Shown here in pieces: positions 1 through 6,072 of a stretch of 6,163 bases of DNA (position 1 is its first letter; each line of letters starts with the position of its first letter). The DNA is from Oscillospiraceae bacterium (lineage in GTDB: Bacteria; Bacillota; Clostridia; Oscillospirales; Ruminococcaceae). The translations under genes and the position numbers were made by a program. Under the pieces are notes generated by a model. That model was not told the origin of the DNA, searched no databases, and saw only the letters and a list, made by a program, of their open reading frames with translations. The stretch covers positions 1-6,163 of the forward strand of contig JAITVU010000068.1 of NCBI GenBank assembly GCA_031285645.1, written 5' to 3'.

Positions 1-523
1 GGGTATAAATGCTGTCCACAGGGATGGTGCCGATCGGCGCTTTGTCAAGCTCGATCTGCTTATTGCGCTCGGCACTGACATATCCCTGGCCTTTTTTAAA
101 GGTTATCTCCATTGAAAGCTTGGCATTCGGGCCCAAAGTCGCGATGTGCATGCTCGGATCAAGAATCTCAATCTCGGCATCCGCCTCAATTGAACCGGCT
201 GTCACTTCGCACTCACCCTCCGCTTCAATACGAACGGTTTTGGCCTCTTCGCAATAAAGCTTGGCTGTCAGGCCCTTGATGTTGAGAATGATCTCCGTCA
301 AGTCTTCCTTGACGCCCGGAATTGTTGAAAACTCATGCTGGATACCGTCGATCTTAACGGATATAACCGCTACACCGGGGAGCGAGGAGAGTAACACGCG
401 CCGAAGGCTGTTTCCAAGGGTAATACCAAAGCCCCGATCCAGCGGCTCTCCAATAAAACGACCATATGTGCCGTCGCTTTTAAGCTCCGCGGTTTCGATC
501 TTCGGTTCTATAATTTTAACCAA
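1..523 (-). CDS. rpoA: DNA-directed RNA polymerase subunit alpha, N-terminal part
   Basis: The alpha subunit dimerises to scaffold assembly of RNA polymerase, and its C-terminal domain contacts upstream promoter DNA and activators. The window holds 174 codons of a protein normally about 315 residues long; the gene runs off the window edge and is not broken. The visible part is the N-terminal assembly domain: [20 protein letters not shown] (2-21), the hallmark [22 protein letters not shown] (29-50, dimer and beta-contact region), and the later blocks [33 protein letters not shown] and [15 protein letters not shown]. The start is TTG at 523, reading TTG-GTT-AAA, with AAGGAGG eight bases upstream. 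It follows rpsD after a 116-base spacer. The C-terminal domain and any following rplQ lie outside the window. Confidence 0.97.
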   Translation of the reverse strand, partial: MVKIIEPKIETAELKSDGTYGRFIGEPLDRGFGITLGNSLRRVLLSSLPGVAVISVKIDGIQHEFSTIPGVKEDLTEIILNIKGLTAKLYCEEAKTVRIEAEGECEVTAGSIEADAEIEILDPSMHIATLGPNAKLSMEITFKKGQGYVSAERNKQIELDKAPIGTIPVDSIYT

Positions 524-531
524 ATAAAAAC

Positions 532-538
532 CCTCCTT
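532..538 (-). promoter_or_regulatory. rpoA ribosome binding site
   Basis: AAGGAGG on the minus strand lies eight bases before the TTG at 523. It fixes the rpoA start, since no ATG or GTG lies in frame at a suitable distance and the conserved alpha N-terminus begins right after that TTG. Confidence 0.8.
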
Positions 539-543
539 GTACA

Positions 544-607
544 GGCGGCTGGTTATACCGCCCGTGGTTCGTTCCCATGCTGATTAGACATGCCGGTTTT
601 ATCCGGC
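544..607 (-). other. Two short hairpins in the rpsD-rpoA spacer
   Basis: GCCGG(ATAAAA)CCGGC at 607-592 and GGCGG(nine bases)CCGCC at 562-544 are each perfect five-pair GC stems on the minus strand. Neither is followed by a T-run, so they do not look like intrinsic terminators. The second ends five bases before the rpoA ribosome binding site. At 116 bases this is the second-longest spacer in the window. Regulation or RNA processing here is possible but only inferred. Confidence 0.35.
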
Positions 608-627
608 TATGGGTACGGAAATGTCAG
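598..627 (-). promoter_or_regulatory. Weak promoter-like match ahead of rpoA
   Basis: On the minus strand CTGACA (627-622, five of six bases of TTGACA) is followed after 18 bases by GATAAA (603-598, four of six bases of TATAAT). It lies in the rpsD-rpoA gap and would add rpoA transcription independent of the operon. A match this weak can arise by chance in about 120 bases, and the -10 element lies inside a small hairpin. Confidence 0.22.
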
Positions 628-639
628 TCTCCGCGGCTA

Positions 640-1233
640 TTATTTGCTGTAAAGCTCGACGATCAGAGTCTCGTTCACAGGTACATCAATGTCTTCGCGA
701 ACAGGCATGCGCTCAATCTTACCTTCAAAAGACGCCGTGCTGCCTGTAATCCATGAGGGGAGGCCCTTCGGATTTTCGGCAAAGGTTTTGAACAGCTCGG
801 ACTGCCTGCTCTTTGATTTAACGGATACCGTGTCCCCGGGTTTAACGCGATAAGACGGAATATTAACGCGCCTGCCGTTTACAAGGATATGACCGTGACC
901 GACAAGCTGCCTCGCCTGCCTCCTCGTCTCGCCGAAACCCATGACAAAAGCGACGTTATCAAGCCTGCGCTCAAGCAAAATAAGCAGATTCTCGCCGGAC
1001 TGGCCCTGCATTTTTTCTGCTTTTTCAAATGTTGTGCGGAACTGCCGCTCAAGCACGCCGTAGATAAACTTCGCTTTCTGCTTCTCTTTAAGCTGCAGAG
1101 CATATTCACTGGATTTTGAGCGACGGGCGTTTCTCTTGGGGTCTCTCTTTGTCTCTTTGCTGTATCCAAGCACGCCGGGACTGATGCCCAGGTTCCTGCA
1201 TTTTTTCAGTATCGGATCATGATTGACTGCCAT
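640..1233 (-). CDS. rpsD: 30S ribosomal protein S4, zinc-free form
   Basis: S4 is a primary 16S rRNA-binding protein that starts assembly of the 30S body; in several bacteria it also represses its own operon. The 197-residue product has an N-terminal S4 domain with [24 protein letters not shown] (42-65, conserved). The S4 RNA-binding fold follows (about 88-150), including [27 protein letters not shown] and SYRVKPGD. Only Cys12 remains of the four N-terminal zinc cysteines found in C+ S4 proteins, so this is the zinc-free type. The ATG at 1233 has AAGGAGGT about eleven bases upstream. Placement between rpsK and rpoA fits Clostridia; in Bacillus subtilis rpsD is elsewhere. The stop is TAA. Confidence 0.98.
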   Translation of the reverse strand: MAVNHDPILKKCRNLGISPGVLGYSKETKRDPKRNARRSKSSEYALQLKEKQKAKFIYGVLERQFRTTFEKAEKMQGQSGENLLILLERRLDNVAFVMGFGETRRQARQLVGHGHILVNGRRVNIPSYRVKPGDTVSVKSKSRQSELFKTFAENPKGLPSWITGSTASFEGKIERMPVREDIDVPVNETLIVELYSK

Positions 1234-1262
1234 TTATTACGCGCACCTCCTTCTTAATAATA

Positions 1263-1661
1263 TTAAACACGCCGTCTTTTGGGAGGACGGCAGCCGTTAT
1301 GCGGAATTGGCGTGACATCCTTGATCATATCAACCTCAAGACCGGCGGCCTGCAGTGCGCGGATCGCGGCCTCGCGCCCGGAGCCCGGACCTTTAACAAA
1401 AACCTCGACGGTTTTAAGGCCGTGTTCCATAGCCGCTTTCGCCGCCGTTTCGGCAGCCGTCTGCGCCGCAAAGGGCGTCGACTTGCGCGAACCCCTGAAA
1501 CCGAGGCCACCGGAGCTCGCCCACGATAACGCGTTGCCCTTCGTATCGGTAATGGTGACGATCGTGTTGTTAAAAGTGGACTGGATATGGGCGGCTCCAC
1601 GTTCAATATTCTTTCTTTCGCGGCGGCGGCGTGTTGTCTTTCTTGCCGTAGCTTTAGCCAT
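1263..1661 (-). CDS. rpsK: 30S ribosomal protein S11
   Basis: S11 lies on the platform of the 30S subunit and helps shape the mRNA exit region near the anti-Shine-Dalgarno helix. The 132-residue product has a basic N-terminal extension ([11 protein letters not shown], 8-18), the strand [17 protein letters not shown] (23-39), the loop [11 protein letters not shown] (57-67), the motif [13 protein letters not shown] (91-103) and the basic C-terminus [12 protein letters not shown] (121-132). All are standard for the family. The ATG at 1661 follows a GGGAGG element. Another ATG lies just upstream but opens only five codons and is too close to the site to matter. It is separated from rpsD by 29 bases. 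The stop is TAA. Confidence 0.98.
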   Translation of the reverse strand: MAKATARKTTRRRRERKNIERGAAHIQSTFNNTIVTITDTKGNALSWASSGGLGFRGSRKSTPFAAQTAAETAAKAAMEHGLKTVEVFVKGPGSGREAAIRALQAAGLEVDMIKDVTPIPHNGCRPPKRRRV

Positions 1662-1679
1662 GTGTGTTCATCCCTCCCA

Positions 1680-2048
1680 TTACTTCTTTTTATTCGCGAT
1701 GGTCTTCTTCGGGCCCTTTCTGGTTCTCGCGTTCGTCTTGGTCCGCTGTCCCCTGACAGGCAGTCCCCTTCTGTGACGCACACCGCGATAGCAGCTGATT
1801 TCAACCAGACGCTTGATATTGAGGGATGTCGTTCTTCTCAGGTCGCCCTCAACCATCACGTTGTTGTCTATATAGTCGCGCAGCTTCGCCGCGTCATCCT
1901 CGCTCAGGTCGCGCACACGGACATCCGGATTAATCCCCGTGGCCGCAAGGATATTGCTTGCTGTTTTCTGCCCAATGCCGTAAATATAGGTCAGTCCGAT
2001 CTCGACCCTTTTTTCACGGGGCAGGTCTACACCAGCGATACGAGCCAT
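1680..2048 (-). CDS. rpsM: 30S ribosomal protein S13
   Basis: S13 sits in the head of the 30S subunit, contacts the P-site tRNA through its tail and forms intersubunit bridges. The 122-residue product begins [15 protein letters not shown], has the helix-two-turns-helix signature [11 protein letters not shown] (24-34), the [18 protein letters not shown] block (86-103) and a strongly basic tail ending IANKKK. The ATG at 2048 has GGAGG nine bases upstream (2062-2058). It precedes rpsK by 18 bases, as in other alpha operons. I see no obvious pseudoknot of the E. coli S4-repressor type at its start, though I could not test this by folding. The stop is TAA. Confidence 0.98.
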   Translation of the reverse strand: MARIAGVDLPREKRVEIGLTYIYGIGQKTASNILAATGINPDVRVRDLSEDDAAKLRDYIDNNVMVEGDLRRTTSLNIKRLVEISCYRGVRHRRGLPVRGQRTKTNARTRKGPKKTIANKKK

Positions 2049-2121
2049 TGCCTGGCACCTCCATTTCTGCCGTTTATATTCGTATTATCTCCGCTTTCCG
2101 TTTTGATGAAAAACACAGCAT

Positions 2122-2235
2122 TTAACCCTGACGCTGTTTGTGCTTGGGATTGGCGCAGATAACCATAATTCTGCCTTTGCGTTTAATGATCTTGCATTTT
2201 TCGCAAATCGCTTTTACGGACGGTCTCACCTTCAT
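2122..2235 (-). CDS. rpmJ: 50S ribosomal protein L36, zinc-binding form
   Basis: L36 is the smallest large-subunit protein and packs against 23S rRNA. The 37-residue product reads [20 protein letters not shown] at its start and ends NPKHKQRQG, matching the family over its whole length. The zinc ribbon ligands Cys11, Cys14, Cys27 and His32 are intact, so this is the zinc-containing (C+) form. The start is ATG at 2235 with AGGAGG nine bases upstream (2250-2245). The gene lies in its usual place between infA and rpsM. The stop is TAA. The 73 bases from here to rpsM contain only the rpsM ribosome binding site as far as I can see. Confidence 0.97.
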   Translation of the reverse strand: MKVRPSVKAICEKCKIIKRKGRIMVICANPKHKQRQG

Positions 2236-2248
2236 AGATCTTAACCTC

Positions 2249-2262
2249 CTGATTCTAATCAG
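2249..2262 (-). repeat. Small perfect inverted repeat overlapping the rpmJ ribosome binding site
   Basis: CTGATT and AATCAG flank a two-base spacer, giving a possible stem of five or six pairs with a tiny loop. Its downstream arm shares two bases with the AGGAGG site of rpmJ (2250-2245). It is AT-rich and short, so it may be chance; partial masking of the ribosome binding site is inference. Confidence 0.3.
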
Positions 2263-2292
2263 TTGGACTGGCGCGCCCAAAAGGACCCGCAT

Positions 2293-2511
2293 TTATTTCG
2301 AACGCCAGGTAATCCGGCCTTTGGTCAGGTCATACGGTGAAATTTCAACCGTGACCTTATCCCCAGGCAAAATCCGGATAAAGTTCATGCGCAGTTTGCC
2401 TGATATATGAGCCAAAATCTTGTGGCCATTGGCAAGCTCCACCTGGAACTGTGCGTTCGGCAGCGCCTCCAGCACCTTTCCTTCCACTTCAATTACATCC
2501 GCCTTGGACAA
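2293..2511 (-). CDS. infA: Translation initiation factor IF-1
   Basis: IF-1 binds the A site of the 30S subunit during initiation and works with IF-2 and IF-3. The 72-residue product is the standard length and a single OB fold. Near-invariant blocks are visible: [20 protein letters not shown] (5-24), [18 protein letters not shown] (34-51) and [16 protein letters not shown] (55-70). The start is TTG at 2511, two bases after the KOW-gene stop, with the Shine-Dalgarno site inside that gene; the two are probably translationally coupled. A 57-base gap containing a small inverted repeat separates it from rpmJ. The stop is TAA. Confidence 0.98.
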   Translation of the reverse strand: MSKADVIEVEGKVLEALPNAQFQVELANGHKILAHISGKLRMNFIRILPGDKVTVEISPYDLTKGRITWRSK

Positions 2512-2513
2512 AG

Positions 2514-2783
2514 TTAATGACCTCCCTCTCGCGCCGGCGCGATCTGTAAAGCGTCGTTAAACGGCTTTAACAGGCCGCGCAGCTTCTTGTCGGTTAGAAC
2601 AGCGTTTACATCGATCACAGCGCTTGTTTCCCTCAAATGCCGCGTGTTCTTTCGCTTCGGTCTGTCTCGCTTCCGCAGTTTCCCATCCGCGATCCATGCA
2701 AAGCCATCTGCAAGTCTAAGCACCAGATAAAACCTGTCTTTGTCATGTCCCGCGATGCTTTTCACCACACTGCCAGTTTCCAT
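2514..2783 (-). CDS. Small KOW-domain RNA-binding protein, L14e/L27e-like
   Basis: This 89-residue protein has a short beta-rich KOW-like segment at about residues 2-36 ([20 protein letters not shown], then WIADGKLRK). A very basic linker ([14 protein letters not shown], 37-50) and a helical tail follow. The KOW core with G-x-D-K-x-R resembles the proteins annotated as L14e-like or KOW-domain RNA-binding proteins, which in many Clostridia sit between map and infA. Its exact role is not established as far as I know; ribosome or rRNA binding is inferred from fold, charge and neighbours. The ATG at 2783 lies seven bases after the map stop, with only a weak, close AGGTG site, which suggests coupling to map. 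Its last codons (Glu-Gly-Gly-His) contain the infA ribosome binding site. The stop is TAA. Confidence 0.88.
   Translation of the reverse strand: METGSVVKSIAGHDKDRFYLVLRLADGFAWIADGKLRKRDRPKRKNTRHLRETSAVIDVNAVLTDKKLRGLLKPFNDALQIAPAREGGH
2521..2526 (-). promoter_or_regulatory. infA ribosome binding site inside the end of the KOW gene
   Basis: GGGAGG on the minus strand lies nine bases before the TTG at 2511 and within the final glycine codons of the KOW gene. It supports TTG as the infA start, since the next methionine in frame is residue 42, in the middle of the domain. Confidence 0.7.
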
Positions 2784-2790
2784 CGCACAC

Positions 2791-3537
2791 CTAAACCTTT
2801 GTCAGGATCACAGGGCCATTATCTGTAACAGCCACCGTGTTCTCATGGTGCGCGGACAAACTGCCGTCCGCCGTCAGGACTGTCCAGCCGTCGCTGAGAA
2901 TCTTAACCGCGTAAGCGCCAATGTTGATCATCGGCTCAATGGCGATTGTCATACCCGCGGCGAGACGGGGACCCCGTCCCGGTTTCCCGAAATTGGGCAC
3001 TTCGGGCGCCTCATGCATATCGCGGCCCACGCCGTGACCCACAAAATCCCGCACAACTCCGTATCCAAACGACTCAACGTAAGACTGTACCGCGTTAGAG
3101 ACATCCCCGACCCTGGCGCCGGGTACGGCCTGTTCCATGCCTTTGTAGAAACTCGCGCGCGTGCGCTCTATGAGGAGCGCCGCTTCCTCCGAAATTTCCC
3201 CGGCGGCGAATGTCGCCGCATTGTCGCCGTGATAGCCTTTATATATCGCCCCGACGTCAATGCTCACGATGTCGCCCGGCATAATTTCACGGGTTCCCGG
3301 AATGCCGTGAATAACCGTGTCGTTAACGGATATGCAGGCGCTTGCCGGAAATCCGCCGTATCCAAGAAATGACGGAATCGCGTTCTGAGATTTAATAAAC
3401 TTGTTGATGGCGTGATCAATCTGCGCCGTGGTCACCCCCGGCTTCACCATTTCCCCGCCAAGCGCAAGCGCCTGCGCGGAGATCCGACCCGCGACACGCA
3501 TCAGTTCAAGTTCTGATTTTGTTTTTAAAGCGATCAT
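2791..3537 (-). CDS. map: Methionine aminopeptidase, type Ia
   Basis: Map removes the initiator methionine from new proteins when the second residue is small, after deformylation. The 248-residue product has the pita-bread fold signature with all five metal ligands: Asp94 (in SIDVGA), Asp105 (GDNAATF), His168 (GHGVGRDMHE), Glu201 (AIEPM) and Glu232 (HHENT). The substrate histidines His77 (IHGIP) and His175 are also present. There is no N-terminal zinc-finger extension and no type II insert, so it is the short type Ia form. The ATG at 3537 follows a modest GAGG site seven bases upstream, and MIALKTKSELELM matches the family start. A 90-base gap separates it from adk; I see only short four- to five-base inverted repeats there and no clear promoter. 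The stop is TAG, seven bases before the KOW gene. Confidence 0.97.
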   Translation of the reverse strand: MIALKTKSELELMRVAGRISAQALALGGEMVKPGVTTAQIDHAINKFIKSQNAIPSFLGYGGFPASACISVNDTVIHGIPGTREIMPGDIVSIDVGAIYKGYHGDNAATFAAGEISEEAALLIERTRASFYKGMEQAVPGARVGDVSNAVQSYVESFGYGVVRDFVGHGVGRDMHEAPEVPNFGKPGRGPRLAAGMTIAIEPMINIGAYAVKILSDGWTVLTADGSLSAHHENTVAVTDNGPVILTKV

Positions 3538-3627
3538 AGTCCAGCCTCATTTCCCCGCAGACACGGCGCAACGCCATCAAAACCCCTATTAAGGATGTGG
3601 CCGCGGGTCGCGAAAGAGCGTCGCAAA

Positions 3628-4260
3628 CTAAGCCTCCAACGCGGCCAGAGTCAGTCTTGTCGTGTCGCTCAGTTCTTCCTGACCCTCCACGATATAAAGC
3701 TTACCGGCGGCGTGATAATAATCTTTGAGCGGCTCCGTCTGGTCGTGATAAATCTCCAGCCGTTCACGTACGGTCTCCGGTTTGTCGTCCGAGCGGATAA
3801 TGAGATCCCCGCCGCAGCGATCACACACATTGTCCTTGGCCGGAGCCTTGTACTGCAGGTGATAGCTGGACCCGCAGGAACCACAGACCCTGCGTCCGGA
3901 CATGCGGCGGATAATATCCTCGTCGGATACCTCGATGTCGATCACACGATCGATTACAACGCCCATCTTGTCCAGAGTCCTGGCCTGAGCCACATTGCGG
4001 GGAAATCCGTCGAGCACGTAGCCGTGATCGCAGTCCGGATCCGAGAGGCGTTCCTTGAGCATGGAAACCACGATGTCATCAGGCACAAGAGCACCGGACT
4101 CAACATACGACTGCGCTTTCAGCCCCAAATCCGTGCCGCTTTTAATCGCTTCACGGATAATATTGCCTGTACCGATCGCCGGTATGCCGAGCCTGTCGCA
4201 AATAATTTCAGCTTGCGTCCCCTTGCCCGCGCCCGGAGCTCCCAATAAAATCAACTTCAA
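3628..4260 (-). CDS. adk: Adenylate kinase, zinc-type long LID form
   Basis: Adenylate kinase interconverts ATP plus AMP with two ADP in the cytoplasm. The 210-residue product carries the P-loop GAPGAGKGT (7-15). AMP-site residues Thr31, Arg36, Arg88 and Gln92 are present, the last two in LDGFPRNVAQ, as is Arg123. A long LID domain (about 122-159) holds four cysteines at 126, 129, 146 and 149 spaced C-x2-C-x16-C-x2-C. This is the zinc-binding LID common in Gram-positive bacteria. The usual Ser-Thr-Gly at 30-32 reads Gly-Thr-Gly, a minor departure. The start is TTG at 4260, backed by AGGAGG eight bases upstream. The gene follows secY by 20 bases and precedes map by 90, the classical placement in Firmicutes. 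The stop is TAG. Confidence 0.97.
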   Translation of the reverse strand: MKLILLGAPGAGKGTQAEIICDRLGIPAIGTGNIIREAIKSGTDLGLKAQSYVESGALVPDDIVVSMLKERLSDPDCDHGYVLDGFPRNVAQARTLDKMGVVIDRVIDIEVSDEDIIRRMSGRRVCGSCGSSYHLQYKAPAKDNVCDRCGGDLIIRSDDKPETVRERLEIYHDQTEPLKDYYHAAGKLYIVEGQEELSDTTRLTLAALEA

Positions 4261-4268
4261 TCAGGTCG

Positions 4269-4274
4269 CCTCCT
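4269..4274 (-). promoter_or_regulatory. adk ribosome binding site
   Basis: AGGAGG on the minus strand lies eight bases before the TTG at 4260, in the 20-base gap after the secY stop. It decides the start: no ATG is available at this spacing, and the conserved Adk N-terminus (MKLILLGAPG) begins at that TTG. Confidence 0.8.
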
Positions 4275-4280
4275 AAAGAT

Positions 4281-5576
4281 TTATTCAAGAAAACCTTTGT
4301 AATGGCGCATCATCATCTGGGATTCAAGCTGACGCACCGTATCGAGCGCGACGCCGACCACGATGATAATGGATGTGCCGCCCAGTGCGATGTTCATCTT
4401 GGCCACATTGCCCATAATAATCGGTAAAATCGCGATCGCGGCGATAAAGAGCGCGCCGACGAGCGTAATTTTGGATATGACCCGTGAGATAAAGTCCGAT
4501 GTCGGTTTTCCGGGGCGGATGCCCGGAATCGCGCCGCTGTTCTTGCGCAAGTTGTTGGCCATTTCGACCGGGTTATACTGCACCGCGACATAGAAGTAAT
4601 TGAACGCGATGATGAGAATCAGGTAGAGAATGGCGTAAACCCATGAGTTGTAGTCAAAGGCGCCGAGTATTTTACCCACGAGGCGCTCCGCGTTCGGGTC
4701 AATAAAGTTCTTGACCATGCTGGGAATACTGAGCAGGGCGCCCGCGAAGATGATCGGCATAACGCCGGACATCATGACTTTAATGGGAATATAGCTGGAC
4801 TGGCCGCCGTACATTTTCCGTCCGACGACGCGTTTGGCGTACTGAACGGGTATCCGGCGCTCCGCGTTCGTCATCACAACAATCGCCATAATAACAACGA
4901 GGAAAAGAATAATAACGCCGGGAACAAGGAAGTAGTACTGCGTCTGTCCGCCCTTGCTGGCGAGCTCCCAATACTGGAGCATCATATTAACCGTCGACGG
5001 GCCTCTCGATATGATACCGGCGAACAGGATCATGGAAATACCGTTGCCGATACCGTTTTTATCAATCTGCTCACCCAGCCAGACCACAAGAAGCGCGCCC
5101 GCCGTAAAGCACAGGATAATACATAAAGCGGCGAAAACGCCCGAAAAACCCTCTGTATACTTAACAGCGCGGTAGTTGCGGTTCATGATGTAGTAAGCGA
5201 TGGACTGGAGCAAAGCGAGGCCCAGCGTGGTATAGCGTGTAATCTTGTTGAGCTTTTTGCGCCCGTCGGCGCCCTCCTTCGAGAGGGCCTCAAGCGCCGG
5301 GATGGCAATGGTGAGCAGCTGGATTACAATGGACGACGTGATGTACGGCGAAATGCTCAGCGCGAACAAAGTCGCGTTCTGAAAAGCGCCGCCGGACAAA
5401 ATGTCCAGATATCCAAGGAAGCTGCCCTCCGTGAAAAACTGGCCGAGAACCGACGAATCCAGAAAAGGCACGGGAATAGCCGACCCGATCCTGTAGACCA
5501 AAATGATCATAAGAGTGTAGATGATCTTTTTTCTCAGGTCAATAACTTTCCATGCGTTTCTAATCGTTTCCAGCAA
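4281..5576 (-). CDS. secY: Protein translocase subunit SecY
   Basis: SecY is the pore-forming subunit of the SecYEG channel, which moves unfolded proteins across the cytoplasmic membrane or inserts them into it. The 431-residue product is of normal length. About ten hydrophobic segments are visible, near residues 17-36, 68-90, 115-132, 147-168, 177-190, 216-236, 268-286, 310-331, 368-390 and 396-413. The polar stretch 38-65 after segment one corresponds to the plug region. Conserved cytoplasmic loops are present: RRIPVQYAKR (240-249), and the NPVEMANNLRKNSG (335-348) loop running into GIRPGKPT, whose Arg354 matches the SecA-contacting arginine of the family. The start is TTG at 5576, one base after the rplO stop, because the standard MLETIRNAWK N-terminus begins there. 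The stop is TAA. Confidence 0.98.
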   Translation of the reverse strand: MLETIRNAWKVIDLRKKIIYTLMIILVYRIGSAIPVPFLDSSVLGQFFTEGSFLGYLDILSGGAFQNATLFALSISPYITSSIVIQLLTIAIPALEALSKEGADGRKKLNKITRYTTLGLALLQSIAYYIMNRNYRAVKYTEGFSGVFAALCIILCFTAGALLVVWLGEQIDKNGIGNGISMILFAGIISRGPSTVNMMLQYWELASKGGQTQYYFLVPGVIILFLVVIMAIVVMTNAERRIPVQYAKRVVGRKMYGGQSSYIPIKVMMSGVMPIIFAGALLSIPSMVKNFIDPNAERLVGKILGAFDYNSWVYAILYLILIIAFNYFYVAVQYNPVEMANNLRKNSGAIPGIRPGKPTSDFISRVISKITLVGALFIAAIAILPIIMGNVAKMNIALGGTSIIIVVGVALDTVRQLESQMMMRHYKGFLE

Positions 5577-5577
5577 G

Positions 5578-6018
5578 CTATATCACCTCGGCTTTTCCGC
5601 CGGCCTGTTCGATTTTCTGCCGGGCAGATTCCGAAAAAGCCTTGACGTTGACGGTGAGCTTTTTTGTCAGTTCGCCGTTACCGAGGATCTTGACGCCATC
5701 CAAAGTCTTTTTGAGCAGTCCCGCCTTCACAATGGCTTCGGTATCCACAACAGCGCCGTCCTCAAATTTATTGAGATCGGACACATTGACCGTCGCGTAC
5801 ACAGTGGCAAAGATATTGTTGAAGCCGCGCTTGGGAATACGTCTTTGAAGCGGCATCTGGCCGCCCTCGAAACCGGGGCGCACACCGCCGCCCGAACGGG
5901 CCTGCTGGCCTTTATGACCTTTGCCGGCAGTCTTTCCGTTACCGGAGCCATGGCCCCTACCCTTGCGGAAGGAGCTCTTATTGGAACCGGGAGCCGGAGA
6001 AAGTTCATGCAAATTCAT
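5578..6018 (-). CDS. rplO: 50S ribosomal protein L15
   Basis: L15 is a late-assembling large-subunit protein that binds 23S rRNA. The 146-residue product has the family's usual length. It opens with [12 protein letters not shown], followed by the glycine- and arginine-rich extension (about residues 15-65) with [12 protein letters not shown] at 28-39, [12 protein letters not shown] at 43-54 and RRIPKRGF at 59-66. The C-terminal globular half ends in a helix and a KAEVI strand. The ATG at 6018 is chosen because the conserved L15 N-terminus begins there. The frame stays open upstream with no ATG, GTG or TTG before the Shine-Dalgarno site. The odd feature is the leader: the only good ribosome binding site lies 45 bases upstream, across a hairpin. 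The stop is TAG, and the last codons carry the secY ribosome binding site. Confidence 0.97.
   Translation of the reverse strand: MNLHELSPAPGSNKSSFRKGRGHGSGNGKTAGKGHKGQQARSGGGVRPGFEGGQMPLQRRIPKRGFNNIFATVYATVNVSDLNKFEDGAVVDTEAIVKAGLLKKTLDGVKILGNGELTKKLTVNVKAFSESARQKIEQAGGKAEVI
5582..5589 (-). promoter_or_regulatory. secY ribosome binding site inside the end of rplO
   Basis: The minus strand reads GAGGTGAT, fully complementary to the anti-Shine-Dalgarno region ATCACCTC of 16S rRNA. It is built from the Ala-Glu-Val-Ile codons that end rplO. It lies five bases before the TTG at 5576 and so supports that TTG as the secY start. Ribosomes finishing rplO must cross this site, which suggests translational coupling. 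Confidence 0.75.
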
Positions 6019-6031
6019 ATTAATCAGTGGG

Positions 6032-6057
6032 ATATTTAGCGCCGGAGCGATAAATAT
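6032..6057 (-). other. Hairpin between Shine-Dalgarno site and rplO start, UNCG-type loop
   Basis: On the minus strand ATATTTA (6057-6051) pairs with TAAATAT (6038-6032). After one T/C mismatch (6050/6039), CGC (6049-6047) pairs with GCG (6042-6040) around the loop TCCG (6046-6043). C(UCCG)G belongs to the UNCG class of unusually stable RNA tetraloops. The hairpin sits exactly between the strong AAAGGAGG site and the rplO ATG. No T-tract follows, so a terminator is unlikely. An effect on rplO initiation is inference. Confidence 0.5.
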
Positions 6058-6063
6058 TTCCTT

Positions 6064-6071
6064 CCTCCTTT
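6064..6071 (-). promoter_or_regulatory. Displaced Shine-Dalgarno site of rplO
   Basis: The minus strand reads AAAGGAGG here, inside a longer purine run, a near-ideal match to the 3' end of 16S rRNA. It lies 45 bases before the rplO ATG, far beyond the usual 5-10 bases. The 13 bases just before the ATG hold no alternative purine-rich site. No ATG, GTG or TTG lies between this site and 6018. A hairpin occupies 26 of the 45 intervening bases, so folding would shorten the effective distance to about 19 bases. Confidence 0.6.
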
Positions 6072-6072
6072 C

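Noticed and set aside
592..607. GCCGG hairpin as a terminator after rpsD
   Set aside because: The stem is only five pairs and no T-run follows; rpoA lies downstream in the same direction.
2074..2121. Fifteen-codon frame ([15 protein letters not shown]) starting right at the rpmJ stop
   Set aside because: No good ribosome binding site, no recognisable product, and the length is within chance expectation for a 73-base spacer.
1587..2162. 191-codon open frame on the plus strand across rpsK-rpsM-rpmJ
   Set aside because: Antisense to three conserved ribosomal genes, with a low-complexity, cysteine-rich start typical of a shadow frame.
2740..3372. 210-codon open frame on the plus strand opposite map
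   Set aside because: Antisense to map, whose metal ligands and fold are all intact; no recognisable motif.
3538..3627. Adk-map spacer as a regulatory leader
   Set aside because: Only four- to five-base inverted repeats such as GGCG-TTG-CGCC are visible, with no T-run and no convincing promoter pair.
3595..4248. 217-codon open frame on the plus strand opposite adk
   Set aside because: It lies almost wholly antisense to a fully conserved adk, has no recognisable domain and no convincing ribosome binding site. The length follows from codon use of the real gene.
5521..6039. 172-codon open frame on the plus strand opposite rplO
   Set aside because: Antisense to rplO and the start of secY; no family resemblance.
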